Positions 17,549-27,780 are shown, counted from the stretch's first letter. The stretch: 64,000 nt of DNA from Neolewinella maritima (GCF_923081025.1 NZ_CAKLPZ010000003.1:496001-560000), one strand, 5' to 3'. The notes: a model not told the origin generated them from the sequence alone. Program-made: numbers and translations.

Positions 17549-17556
17549 TACATTTG
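17549..17556 (+). promoter_or_regulatory. -7 element of the rha operon promoter
   Basis: TACATTTG is an exact match to the Bacteroidota consensus TAnnTTTG, 24 nt before the first ATG of the operon. No TTTG is present at -33; the operator repeat occupies that place, which fits an activated or tightly repressed promoter. Confidence 0.65.
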
Positions 17557-17580
17557 CTAGCAACCTAAATACGGAAGAAG

Positions 17581-19692
17581 ATGACCCAATCCACCGCCAC
17601 CACCCAGTTTAAGTATGTCGACTATCTCTGGGATCAGGAGACCGCCGACCGCATCGGGGAAGATCAGGTAGCCCAGTTCCTGTACCGCTCCAATATCTTG
17701 GGCGCGGACCTGCGCATTACCAACTACGGCGGTGGCAATACCAGCTGCAAGACCATTGAAAAAGACCCCCTCACCAATCAGGAGGTCGAGGTCATGTGGG
17801 TCAAGGGTTCGGGCGGAGACATCGGTACGCTGACCCGCTCGGGTATTGCCGGTCTGTATACCGGGCGCCTCCGTGACCTCAAAAAAGTATATGGCGGACT
17901 AGCCGACGAAGACCGTATGGTGGGTCTGTTCAATCACGCCATCTTCGACCTGGATAGTAAGGCCCCCTCCATCGATACGCCGCTGCACGGACTGCTGCCC
18001 TTCAAGCACATCGACCACCTGCACCCCGATGCGGTGATCGCCGTAGCCGCCGCCCAGGATAGCGAGCAGGTGACCCGCGAGATCTGGGGCGATACGATGG
18101 GCTGGGTGCCCTGGCAGCGCCCCGGCTTCGACCTCGGACTGCAGCTCGAAAAAGAACTGGCCGATAAGCCGGGTATACGGGGCATCATCCTGGGTAGTCA
18201 CGGACTATTCACCTGGGGCGATACCTCCTACGAATGCTACATGAATAGCCTGGAGGTGATCGAAATGGCCTCCGCGTACATCGAGCAGAAGGTGAAGGAA
18301 CAGGGGAGCGTGTTCGGGGGCGAAAAGATCAAGTCACTCGCCCCGGCGGAGCGTCGTGCCAAAGCAGCCAAGCTTATGCCGTTGCTACGGGGACTCGCCT
18401 CTTCGGAAAATCGTATGGTGGGTCACTTCACCGATAGCGATACCGTGCTGCAGTACATCAATAGCTACGATCTGGAGCGGCTCGCCCCGATGGGTACCTC
18501 CTGTCCGGATCACTTCCTGCGCACCAAGATCCAACCCCTCGTACTGCGGCTACAGACCCAGCAGGACGTAAGCGACTCAGCGGCCGTACTGGATATGCTC
18601 CGGCCCGCCTTCGCCGAATACCGGGAAGGGTATACGCAGTACTACGAAGCACACAAACGAGCCAATAGTCCCACCATGCGCGACCCTAACCCGGTGGTGA
18701 TCATCTACCCCGGCGTCGGCATGTTCACCTTCGCTAAGAACAAGCAGACCGCCCGGGTAGCCAGTGAGTTCTACGTCAATGCTATCAACGTGATGCGCGG
18801 TGCCGAGGCCATCACCAGCTATACCTCCCTACCCCGACAGGAAGCCTTCGATATCGAGTACTGGCTACTGGAAGAAGCCAAGCTGCAACGCCAGCCGAAG
18901 GAGAAACCCCTCAGTCGCAAGATCGCGCTGGTGACCGGAGCCGGTGGCGGGATCGGTAAGGCTATCGCCGACAAGCTCGTCGCGGAGGGTGCCGTAGTGG
19001 TACTCTCAGATATCGCCGAGGAGCGCCTCAAAGAAGCGCATGCGACCTACGCCCGTGATACCGCTGCCTACGCCGTATGTGACGTGACCGACTCGGCCTC
19101 GATCGAGCAGGCCTTCGACCAGGCATGCCTGGAATTTGGTGGGGTAGATATCGTTGTCCATAGCGCCGGTCTGGCCATCTCCAAGCCGCTCGAAGAGACT
19201 ACCGCCAAGGATTGGGACATCCTACAGAATGTACTGGTCAAGGGGCAGTTCGAACTCGCCCAGCATGCCGTGCGCGTCATGCGGGGACAGGGACTGGGCG
19301 GCGACTTCATTCCCATCGCCAGCAAGAATGGCCTGGTCTCGGGCCCGAATAATGTAGCCTACGGTACCTCCAAGGCCGCGCAGCAGCATATGGCCCGTCT
19401 TCTGGCCGCCGAGTTGGGCAAGGACGATATACGCGTCAATACCGTCAATCCGGACGGCGTCATCATCGGCTCCAAGATCTGGGAAGGTGACTGGGCCGAG
19501 GGTCGGGCCAGGGCCTACGGGATTACCGTGGAGGAACTCCCCGCGCACTACGCCAAGCGCAACCTGCTCAACAAGATCATCCGTCCGGAGGACATCGCAG
19601 ACGGCGTGTATGCCCTGGCCGGGGTGCTCACGAAGTCTACCGGCAACATTATCAACGTGGACGGGGGAATGGCCGCCGCCTTCGTGCGCTAA
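17581..19692 (+). CDS. rhaEW: bifunctional rhamnulose-1-phosphate aldolase / short-chain dehydrogenase
   Basis: A 703-residue cytoplasmic fusion protein. Residues 1 to about 430 form a class II aldolase domain that would split L-rhamnulose 1-phosphate into dihydroxyacetone phosphate and L-lactaldehyde (zinc ligands probably in HGLLPFKHIDHLHPD and SHGLF). Residues from about 440 are a short-chain dehydrogenase with the nucleotide motif VTGAGGGIG (near residue 450) and catalytic YGTSK, thought to oxidise or reduce the lactaldehyde. The fusion is the one described as RhaEW (YuxG) in Bacillus subtilis. It heads the rhamnose operon, with the isomerase 36 nt downstream. Aldolase and dehydrogenase roles come from the family; the redox direction here is unknown. 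Confidence 0.93.
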   Translation: MTQSTATTQFKYVDYLWDQETADRIGEDQVAQFLYRSNILGADLRITNYGGGNTSCKTIEKDPLTNQEVEVMWVKGSGGDIGTLTRSGIAGLYTGRLRDLKKVYGGLADEDRMVGLFNHAIFDLDSKAPSIDTPLHGLLPFKHIDHLHPDAVIAVAAAQDSEQVTREIWGDTMGWVPWQRPGFDLGLQLEKELADKPGIRGIILGSHGLFTWGDTSYECYMNSLEVIEMASAYIEQKVKEQGSVFGGEKIKSLAPAERRAKAAKLMPLLRGLASSENRMVGHFTDSDTVLQYINSYDLERLAPMGTSCPDHFLRTKIQPLVLRLQTQQDVSDSAAVLDMLRPAFAEYREGYTQYYEAHKRANSPTMRDPNPVVIIYPGVGMFTFAKNKQTARVASEFYVNAINVMRGAEAITSYTSLPRQEAFDIEYWLLEEAKLQRQPKEKPLSRKIALVTGAGGGIGKAIADKLVAEGAVVVLSDIAEERLKEAHATYARDTAAYAVCDVTDSASIEQAFDQACLEFGGVDIVVHSAGLAISKPLEETTAKDWDILQNVLVKGQFELAQHAVRVMRGQGLGGDFIPIASKNGLVSGPNNVAYGTSKAAQQHMARLLAAELGKDDIRVNTVNPDGVIIGSKIWEGDWAEGRARAYGITVEELPAHYAKRNLLNKIIRPEDIADGVYALAGVLTKSTGNIINVDGGMAAAFVR

Positions 19693-19728
19693 TGGGCCGT
19701 CCGTATTTCTTCTAATTGAACCTCGATC

Positions 19729-21006
19729 ATGCAAGTACGTACACAACTTTCCTCCCTAAATCAGTCTGGCCTCAGTCGGCACGACAGCGACTACGACCAC
19801 CTCTCCGACCGACTCAGCTCACGCGGGCTATCGGTCGAGGATGTGGTGAGCCAGCTGGCCGATTTCCAGGTTGCTATTCCCAGCTGGGCGCTCGGTGCGG
19901 GCGGTACCCGCTTCGGGCGCTTCTCCTTCTACGGCGAGCCGGGCAACCTCGAGCAGAAGATCGCCGATGTCGGTATCCTTCACGCCCTTACCCAGACTGC
20001 CGGAGCCGTATCCCTACACATCCCCTGGGATACCCCCACGGACTATGCCGCGGTACGGGACCTGGCCCGGGAGTATCAACTGGTCTTCGATGCGATCAAC
20101 TCCAATACCTTTCAGGACCAGCCGGGAGCGGAGCATACGTACAAGCACGGCTCCCTAAGTGCCACCGACGAGGGCGCGCGCCAGCAGGCGATCGATCACA
20201 ACCTGGAGGTCATTGCTATCGGGGAAAAACTGGGCTCCAAAAGCCTCACCGTCTGGCTGGCGGATGGCACCACCTTTCCCGGACAGCGCAATTTTCAAAA
20301 AAGCCTAACGCAGACCGAGGACAGCCTGAAGCAAATCTACGCCGGACTGCCCAGCGACTGGAAGCTATACATCGAGTACAAACCCTACGAACCGAACTTC
20401 TACAGCACCGTGATCCAGGATTGGGGTACCTCCCTTATGCTGGCCAATGCCTGTGGCGACCGTGCCTATACCCTGGTCGACCTGGGCCACCACCTGCCCA
20501 ACAGCAACATCGAGCAGATCGTCTCCACCCTGATGCTGAAGGGTAAGCTGGGTGGCTTCCACTTCAACGACAGCAAGTACGGCGACGATGATCTCACGGT
20601 GGGTAGTATCAAACCCTACGCCCTGTTCCTGATCTTCAGTGAGCTGGTCTACGGTATGCGCAACAACCCCCAGAATCCCGACCTGGCCTGGATGATCGAT
20701 GCCAGCCACAACATCAAGGATCCGCTGGAAGATCTGATCCAGTCGCTGGAAGCCATCCAGGAAGCCTACGCGAAAGCCCTGCTGGTCGACCAGACGAAGC
20801 TGTCCGCCGCCCAGGAGGCGCACGACGTGGTGCTCTGCCAGGAGATCCTGCAGGATGCGTACCGTACCGACGTGCGTCCACTAGTGCAGCGCGCCCGGCT
20901 CAACCGCGGCGGCGCCCTGCACCCGCTACGGGCCTACCGTGCACTCGGGGTACGGGATGAACTGATCCGCCAGCGGGGCAAGCACACGGTAGCTACCGGA
21001 CTGTAG
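19729..21006 (+). CDS. rhaI: L-rhamnose isomerase, RhaI type
   Basis: A 425-residue TIM-barrel aldose-ketose isomerase converting L-rhamnose to L-rhamnulose. It resembles the RhaI type (Pseudomonas stutzeri L-rhamnose isomerase group) rather than E. coli RhaA. Visible metal-site motifs are IEYKPYEPNF (Glu), LVDLGHHLPN (Asp and His), GFHFNDSKYGDDD (His, Asp) and IDASHN near the C-terminus. It lies between the aldolase fusion and the kinase; the kinase ATG begins one nucleotide after this stop, so translation is probably coupled. Confidence is high because the three neighbours complete the rhamnose pathway. Confidence 0.93.
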   Translation: MQVRTQLSSLNQSGLSRHDSDYDHLSDRLSSRGLSVEDVVSQLADFQVAIPSWALGAGGTRFGRFSFYGEPGNLEQKIADVGILHALTQTAGAVSLHIPWDTPTDYAAVRDLAREYQLVFDAINSNTFQDQPGAEHTYKHGSLSATDEGARQQAIDHNLEVIAIGEKLGSKSLTVWLADGTTFPGQRNFQKSLTQTEDSLKQIYAGLPSDWKLYIEYKPYEPNFYSTVIQDWGTSLMLANACGDRAYTLVDLGHHLPNSNIEQIVSTLMLKGKLGGFHFNDSKYGDDDLTVGSIKPYALFLIFSELVYGMRNNPQNPDLAWMIDASHNIKDPLEDLIQSLEAIQEAYAKALLVDQTKLSAAQEAHDVVLCQEILQDAYRTDVRPLVQRARLNRGGALHPLRAYRALGVRDELIRQRGKHTVATGL

Positions 21007-21007
21007 G

Positions 21008-22405
21008 ATGGGAAGACAGCGGGTCACGGCGGTTTTCGATATCGGGCGTACGAATAAGAAGTTCTTCTTATTCGACGAAGACTACCGCGAAGTGCACCGG
21101 GAGTACCGGGTGTTCGCGGAGACCGTCGACGAAGATGGGTACCCTACCGAGGACCTTGAGGCGATCCAGTCGTGGCTACGCGAGGTGTTTCACCATATTC
21201 TGGAGGCCGAGCTGTTCGACGTGCGCGCCATCAACTTCTCATCCTACGGGGCCAGCTTCGTGCACCTGGACGCCGAGGGAAAGGTAGCCACGCCGCTGTA
21301 CAACTACACTAAGCCCATGGACCCGGCGCTGATCGCCGACTTTTACGCCGCCTATGGCCCTGAGGACGTGTTCACGGCCCGCACTGGCTCGTCAAACTCC
21401 GGTATGCTCAACTCCGGCATGCAGTTGTACTGGCTCAAGCACCGTAAGCCGGACATCTTCGCCCGCATCAAGTACAGCTTACACCTGCCGCAGTTCCTGA
21501 GCTATGTGTTTACCGGTATTCCGATCAGCGAGTACACGAGCATCGGCTGCCACACCGCCCTATGGGATTACGCTAAAAAGGACTACCACGACTGGGTGTA
21601 CGCCGAGCAGCTGCACCGCATCCTGCCTCCGATCGTCTCCACCGAGACGAGTATCAATATGAACTACAATGGCAAGCGAATGAAGATCGGCGTGGGGATT
21701 CACGACAGCTCGGCCGCCCTGCTGCCCTACATCCGCAGCGAGAAAAAACCCTTCCTGCTGCTCTCTACCGGTACCTGGAGCGTATCCCTCAACCCCTTCA
21801 GCTCCGGCCGGCTCAGCGTTCGGTCAGACGATGCGGGTACCACCGACGACTGTATCAACTACATGCGCATCGACGGTAAGCCCGTTAAGGCGGTCCGGCT
21901 CTTCCTGGGGCACGAGTATAAGCAACAGGTCGAGGCACTCAGCGCACACTTCGGGGTGCCCGCCGACCATCACACATTGGTGAAGTTCGACTACGACACC
22001 TACGCCGATATCGTCGCCAACTATACCCCCTGGTTCAGGCTCGAGTCGCTGGAGCGGGCGGACAATCCTACGGAAACCACTATTCCCACCGACAACTTCG
22101 ACTACGCCTACCACCACCTGCTGATCGAATTGGTAGAACTGCAGGCTGCCAGCATGCGCGCAGCGATTGGGCGGACCGGGATCCAAAAGCTCTTCATCGA
22201 CGGCGGCTTCAGTGACAACGAAGTATTCCTGCAGCTGATCTCCCACCACTTTCGGGACCTACAGTTGCGAACCACCGATTCCAGTCTCGGCTCCGCCCTG
22301 GGGGCCGCCATCTGCATTTCCGACAAAGACCTGAACTCGAAGTTCCTCAGGCAGAACTACGGCCTTAAAAAACATCAACCCTTCATCATCAAGGAGGACG
22401 CCTGA
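21008..22405 (+). CDS. rhaB: L-rhamnulokinase, FGGY-family carbohydrate kinase
   Basis: A 465-residue FGGY kinase that would phosphorylate L-rhamnulose with ATP. The N-terminal ATPase motif is VFDIGRTNKKFFLFD, where the usual DxGTT appears as DIGRTNKK, a variant seen in rhamnulokinase-like Bacteroidota proteins. The second domain carries LLSTGTWSVSLNPF and the nucleotide-binding IDGGFSDNEVFLQ with a downstream GSALGAA. It starts one nucleotide after the isomerase stop. Identity as rhamnulokinase rests on the operon; the protein alone only shows the FGGY family. Confidence 0.88.
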   Translation: MGRQRVTAVFDIGRTNKKFFLFDEDYREVHREYRVFAETVDEDGYPTEDLEAIQSWLREVFHHILEAELFDVRAINFSSYGASFVHLDAEGKVATPLYNYTKPMDPALIADFYAAYGPEDVFTARTGSSNSGMLNSGMQLYWLKHRKPDIFARIKYSLHLPQFLSYVFTGIPISEYTSIGCHTALWDYAKKDYHDWVYAEQLHRILPPIVSTETSINMNYNGKRMKIGVGIHDSSAALLPYIRSEKKPFLLLSTGTWSVSLNPFSSGRLSVRSDDAGTTDDCINYMRIDGKPVKAVRLFLGHEYKQQVEALSAHFGVPADHHTLVKFDYDTYADIVANYTPWFRLESLERADNPTETTIPTDNFDYAYHHLLIELVELQAASMRAAIGRTGIQKLFIDGGFSDNEVFLQLISHHFRDLQLRTTDSSLGSALGAAICISDKDLNSKFLRQNYGLKKHQPFIIKEDA

Positions 22406-22471
22406 TCCCACCCCCTCGTCGGTCAAACGTTGCGTCAGCTTCGTTCGTCGGCCGAGGTCTACCAACGAAGT

Positions 22472-23884
22472 ATGCTACAGAACATTACCGAAGAGACGAC
22501 CATCGAGGACATTGCCGGCGGCGAGTTCGAGCGTGAGCCCGTACCCGCTTCGAACCGCAAGGGGTGGGGGAGTTTCCTCGGGATGTACGCCGGAGAGCAC
22601 GCGGCGGGCACCGAGTTTATGATCGGTCCCCTGTTCCTTACCGCGGGCGTGAGCGCCTTCGACCTGATTATTGGTCTGCTCATCGGTAACCTGCTGGCCG
22701 TGCTGAGCTGGCGCTTCCTGACGGCCGAGATCGCCGTCAAACGGCGGCTTACGCTCTACTTTCAGCTCGAAAAGATTTGCGGCAAGAAACTGGTGACAGT
22801 CTACAACCTGGCCAACGGCGTGCTCTTCTGCTTCCTGGCGGGCTCCATGATCACGGTCTCGGCTACGGCGGTCGGTGTACCCCTCGGTATGGAAATGCCC
22901 CAGCTCACCGATACGATGCCAAACGGGATCACTTACGTAATCATCGTGCTGATCATTGGCGCGGTGATCTCCCTCATTGCCGCCCGTGGGTACGACACGG
23001 TCTCCAGGGCTGCGAACTGGATGTCGCCGGTCATCGTACTTTCCTTCGTCGCCTGCGGTATCGTCGCTCTACAACTGCTAGACGTCTATACTTTCCAGGA
23101 TTTTTGGAATATCTGGGGCGATGGCGGCGAGCCCTTCCCCGGTCAGATCAAGTACACCTTCTGGCACGTCGTCATCTGGTCCTGGTTTGCCAACGCGGCC
23201 ATGCACATTGGGATGTCCGACCTGTCCGTCTTCCGCTTCGCCAGGAAAGCCAGTGCCGGCTGGATGACGGCGGCCGGTATGTACGTCGGTCACTACATGG
23301 CCTGGATTGCCGCCGCGCTGCTCTACGCGGTCTACCTACGCTCTCCCGAAGCCCAGGCGTTCCTCGATGCGGGTACAGCACCCCCCGTAGCGCCCGGTCC
23401 GCTTGCCTACAATGCGATCGGCTTCATGGGCATCATCGCCGTCGTACTGGCGGGCTGGACCACCGCTAACCCTACGATCTACCGGGCGGGCCTGGCTTTT
23501 CAGGCGATCCTCCCCAGGCTTTCTACTTTTTGGGTCACCATCCTGGCGGGCACGGTAGCAACCATCGCCGGGCTCTTCCCCGCCTTTGCGATGCAGTTGC
23601 TGGGCTTCGTGGCTTTTTACGGCTTCGTGCTGGCCCCCTTCGGCGCGGTGATCGTCTTCGAGCACTTCTTCGCCCGCCGGGCGGGTATCCAGGCGAACTA
23701 TGCGGAGCGCGCCGGGATCGGCTTCAACCCGGCCGTATTCTGGGCCTGGGCGATCAGCTTCGGACTATTCTACCTGATCTCCTGGCAGTTCGATGTGTTC
23801 CTCTCCTTCGTTACACTACCGGCCTGGCTACTCTGTGGGCTACTCTTCCTGGTGATCAGCAGACGTACGCAGCAGCCCGTATAG
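22472..23884 (+). CDS. NCS1-like (purine/cytosine permease family) transporter, candidate rhamnose permease
   Basis: A 470-residue integral membrane protein with roughly 12 hydrophobic segments, resembling cytosine/purine permeases of the NCS1 family. Conserved features include GMYAGEHAAGTEFMIGP before the first helix, the GVLFCFLAGSMITVSA segment and the WTTANPTIYRAGL motif. I start it at the ATG at 22472, because the 14 extra codons of the longer frame are unlike a membrane protein N-terminus. It is the last gene of the rhamnose operon, 66 nt after the kinase. No other sugar transporter is present, so import of L-rhamnose across the inner membrane is the natural guess, although this family usually carries nucleobases. 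It converges with cdsA, 15 nt away. Confidence 0.8.
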   Translation: MLQNITEETTIEDIAGGEFEREPVPASNRKGWGSFLGMYAGEHAAGTEFMIGPLFLTAGVSAFDLIIGLLIGNLLAVLSWRFLTAEIAVKRRLTLYFQLEKICGKKLVTVYNLANGVLFCFLAGSMITVSATAVGVPLGMEMPQLTDTMPNGITYVIIVLIIGAVISLIAARGYDTVSRAANWMSPVIVLSFVACGIVALQLLDVYTFQDFWNIWGDGGEPFPGQIKYTFWHVVIWSWFANAAMHIGMSDLSVFRFARKASAGWMTAAGMYVGHYMAWIAAALLYAVYLRSPEAQAFLDAGTAPPVAPGPLAYNAIGFMGIIAVVLAGWTTANPTIYRAGLAFQAILPRLSTFWVTILAGTVATIAGLFPAFAMQLLGFVAFYGFVLAPFGAVIVFEHFFARRAGIQANYAERAGIGFNPAVFWAWAISFGLFYLISWQFDVFLSFVTLPAWLLCGLLFLVISRRTQQPV

Positions 23885-23899
23885 GCTGCACTGCACTAC

Positions 23900-24736
23900 C
23901 TACCGTAAGTACAGGATATAGGCCGCCGCGAAGGGGATGACGAAGATGAAGGCGTCGAAGCGGTCCAGTAATCCCCCGTGGCCGGGCAGCAGGTTGCCGC
24001 TGTCCTTGACGCCTACGCTGCGCTTCAGCATGCTCTCGACCAGATCGCCGATACCGCCGAATAGACCTACGATCAGCGCCAGGACCAGCCACTGTACCAG
24101 GCCGATCTCATCGAACACCAGGTGCAATAGATAGCCAAACACGATGCAGGTGAGCGCCCCGCCGATACTGCCCTCCCAGGTCTTGTTGGGACTGATACGC
24201 GGGAACAGCGGCGTCTTGCCAAACTTACTCCCTACGAGGTATGCCCCCGTGTCGTTGACCCAGGTGAGCAGGAGTAAGCCAAAGACGATGCGGTAGTAAA
24301 AGGTATCCTCATCAAAGGCGATAAAGTCGACCAGCGCGAAGGGGATACCAATATAGAACAGCCCCAGAATGATGTAGGCGATATTGGTGAATGGCTCCTC
24401 GCTGTTGCTGTACAGCTCGTAAATAAAACTGGTGAAGATGAAGGGCGCGAAGAGCAGGCTGGATACCTGAATGAAGGACTCCGAATCACTCACGTAGCCC
24501 AGCGAAAGGGCACTGACCAGTATAGACGGTAATATGCCGATGGCTACCCCCAGGGCCTTACGAAAGCGGTTGCGCTTGGTGTGGCGATCCAGCGTCATGC
24601 TGAAGAACTCAAACAGGCAGCCCCCGGTAATGACAAGGAAGAGTGCGCTGAAGGTATGTTCGCTGATGTACATGCCGGCGACCATGATCACTACAAATAT
24701 GACGGCCGTCGTAAGTCTTCTCCATAATCCCTGCAT
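23900..24736 (-). CDS. cdsA: phosphatidate cytidylyltransferase
   Basis: A 278-residue integral membrane enzyme making CDP-diacylglycerol from phosphatidic acid and CTP. About eight hydrophobic segments are visible. The family signature appears in two parts: SPNKTWEGSIGG and the C-terminal KDSGNLLPGHGGLLDRFD, with the metal-binding Asp residues of the CTP site. The length matches the family. It is divergent from a MerR regulator (100 nt apart) and converges with the transporter gene. No operon partner is evident. Confidence 0.93.
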   Translation of the reverse strand: MQGLWRRLTTAVIFVVIMVAGMYISEHTFSALFLVITGGCLFEFFSMTLDRHTKRNRFRKALGVAIGILPSILVSALSLGYVSDSESFIQVSSLLFAPFIFTSFIYELYSNSEEPFTNIAYIILGLFYIGIPFALVDFIAFDEDTFYYRIVFGLLLLTWVNDTGAYLVGSKFGKTPLFPRISPNKTWEGSIGGALTCIVFGYLLHLVFDEIGLVQWLVLALIVGLFGGIGDLVESMLKRSVGVKDSGNLLPGHGGLLDRFDAFIFVIPFAAAYILYLR

Positions 24737-24836
24737 CGGCCGTAAGATACTTTAGCGGACCGGCATTGCGGAACGGGGGGACGGACGTGACGAAAAAGTG
24801 TATTTTCGGCCCTGATCCCGTAACCCTCTTGCTACT

Positions 24837-25172
24837 ATGGCCCGTACTGATAAATCCGACGACGACCTCAAACGCTACTACTCCATCGGCGAAGTGGCCA
24901 CCAAGCTGGGCGTGAAGACTTCCCTCATCCGCTTCTGGGAGAACGAGTTCGGTCACATCAAACCAAATAAGAATAGCCGGGGGGATCGCCGCTTCACCAA
25001 AGAAAATATTCAGCAACTCCGCGAGGTGTACCACCTGGTGCGCGAACGGGGATTCACCCTCGAGGGGGCCCGCCGGGAGATCGCCAGTAGCACCCAGCCC
25101 AAAACCGACAAACAGGAGATCGTAGACCGGCTGACCGAAGTGCGGCGCCGGCTTGCCGCCCTGCAGTTCTAG
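24837..25172 (+). CDS. MerR-family transcriptional regulator
   Basis: A 111-residue DNA-binding protein. Residues 14-82 form the MerR winged helix: YYSIGEVATKLGVKTSLIRFWENEF followed by the RRFTKENI wing. There is only a short C-terminal helix and no cysteine cluster or effector domain, so it belongs to the small Bacteroidota MerR group present in most genomes of the phylum. The acyltransferase GTG begins 3 nt after this stop, suggesting one transcript. Its target is unknown. Confidence 0.88.
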   Translation: MARTDKSDDDLKRYYSIGEVATKLGVKTSLIRFWENEFGHIKPNKNSRGDRRFTKENIQQLREVYHLVRERGFTLEGARREIASSTQPKTDKQEIVDRLTEVRRRLAALQF

Positions 25173-25175
25173 CCG

Positions 25176-26099
25176 GTGGCCTACCTAGTCTACTACCTGA
25201 TCCTACTGCCGCTCAGTTGGCTACCACTGCCCGTGCTATACTTGCTGGGCGACGGCTTCGCGTGGCTCAACTGGCAAGTGATCGGCTACCGCAAAAGCAT
25301 CGTGCTGGGTAATATCCGGCAGTCGTTTCCGGACTATACGGACGCCGAGGTGCAGGCCCTGGGCCGGGAGTACTTCGCCCGCTTCTTCGAGACGATCGCC
25401 GAGAGCATCAAGCAGTTCAGTATGTCGGAGGCCAACTCCGTGCGCCGCTGCCGGATCGCTAACGCGGATTTGGTGGATCACCTGCGGCAGGAGGGCCGCA
25501 GCTTCATCGCCTACGGAGCGCACTTCAGCAACTGGGAAATGGCGGGCCTATCCTTTCCCTCCCAGTTTCCTGGCTTTCGGGTCATGGGAATTTATTCGCC
25601 CTTCAAGAATGCCACGCTGGACCGACTCTTCACCCACAACCGCAGTCGGACCGGCGTACTGCTCATCAGCCGTCGCAAGGTCAAAGAGTATTACGCTACA
25701 CAGACGGAACCAACGGTGGAGTTCTTCGTAGCCGATCAGTCGCCCAGCAACGCGCGCTGGGATCTGGTACACTGGACCACCTTCATGGGGCAGACGACCA
25801 GTTTCCTGGCCGGTCCCGAACGCTATGCGGTACGGTACGACCGCCCCGTGTACTACATGGCCCTACGGCGTGAACGGCGCGGCTACTACGTGGCCACCCT
25901 CATTCCCATCACGGAGACTCCACAGGACACGGAGCCGGGCATGATCACCGAGGCCTTTGCCCGACAGTTGGAACGGGAGATCCACGCCGACCCCGCCAGC
26001 TGGCTCTGGAGTCACCGGCGGTGGAAGCGGGGCGTAGCGGACGAGGCTGCCCTGTTACTGCAGGACAGGGCGTACCTGCCGGCGCAGTACGAGCGATAA
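25176..26099 (+). CDS. lysophospholipid / lipid A acyltransferase (LpxL/HtrB family)
   Basis: A 307-residue acyltransferase of the LpxL/HtrB family, which adds a secondary acyl chain to lipid A at the cytoplasmic face of the inner membrane. An N-terminal hydrophobic anchor (LVYYLILLPLSWLPLPVLYLLG) precedes the catalytic motif HFSNWE (H-x4-E, near residue 112). The DQSP and WSHRRWKR segments are family hallmarks. The start is a GTG at 25176, three nucleotides after the MerR stop; the frame has no better ATG nearby. The next feature is the pckA terminator on the other strand. Confidence 0.88.
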   Translation: MAYLVYYLILLPLSWLPLPVLYLLGDGFAWLNWQVIGYRKSIVLGNIRQSFPDYTDAEVQALGREYFARFFETIAESIKQFSMSEANSVRRCRIANADLVDHLRQEGRSFIAYGAHFSNWEMAGLSFPSQFPGFRVMGIYSPFKNATLDRLFTHNRSRTGVLLISRRKVKEYYATQTEPTVEFFVADQSPSNARWDLVHWTTFMGQTTSFLAGPERYAVRYDRPVYYMALRRERRGYYVATLIPITETPQDTEPGMITEAFARQLEREIHADPASWLWSHRRWKRGVADEAALLLQDRAYLPAQYER

Positions 26100-26170
26100 A
26101 AAAGGTCGAGGCGTCGTACGCCGAGTCCATGCTACTAACTAGCATACACCCGGCGTACAACACCTCGACC
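26098..26170 (-). terminator. terminator of pckA with a three-tier hairpin
   Basis: Arms GGTCGAGG (26104-26111) and CCTCGACC (26163-26170) enclose a second stem GTACGCCG/CGGCGTAC and a third ATGCT/AGCAT. On the minus strand the structure is followed by a run of T opposite AAAAAA at 26098-26103, right at the stop of the convergent acyltransferase gene. Confidence 0.85.
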
Positions 26171-26174
26171 AGGG

Positions 26175-27740
<1,566 letters not shown>

Positions 27741-27780
27741 GATGGATAACGTCTGGTTAGGGACACGCAATGTACGACCC

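Noticed and set aside
23910-23918. A TACAGGATA match to the operator core
   Set aside because: It lies inside the coding end of cdsA (encoding Tyr-Ile-Leu-Tyr) as a single copy, without the 10-bp partner or a promoter, so it is probably chance.
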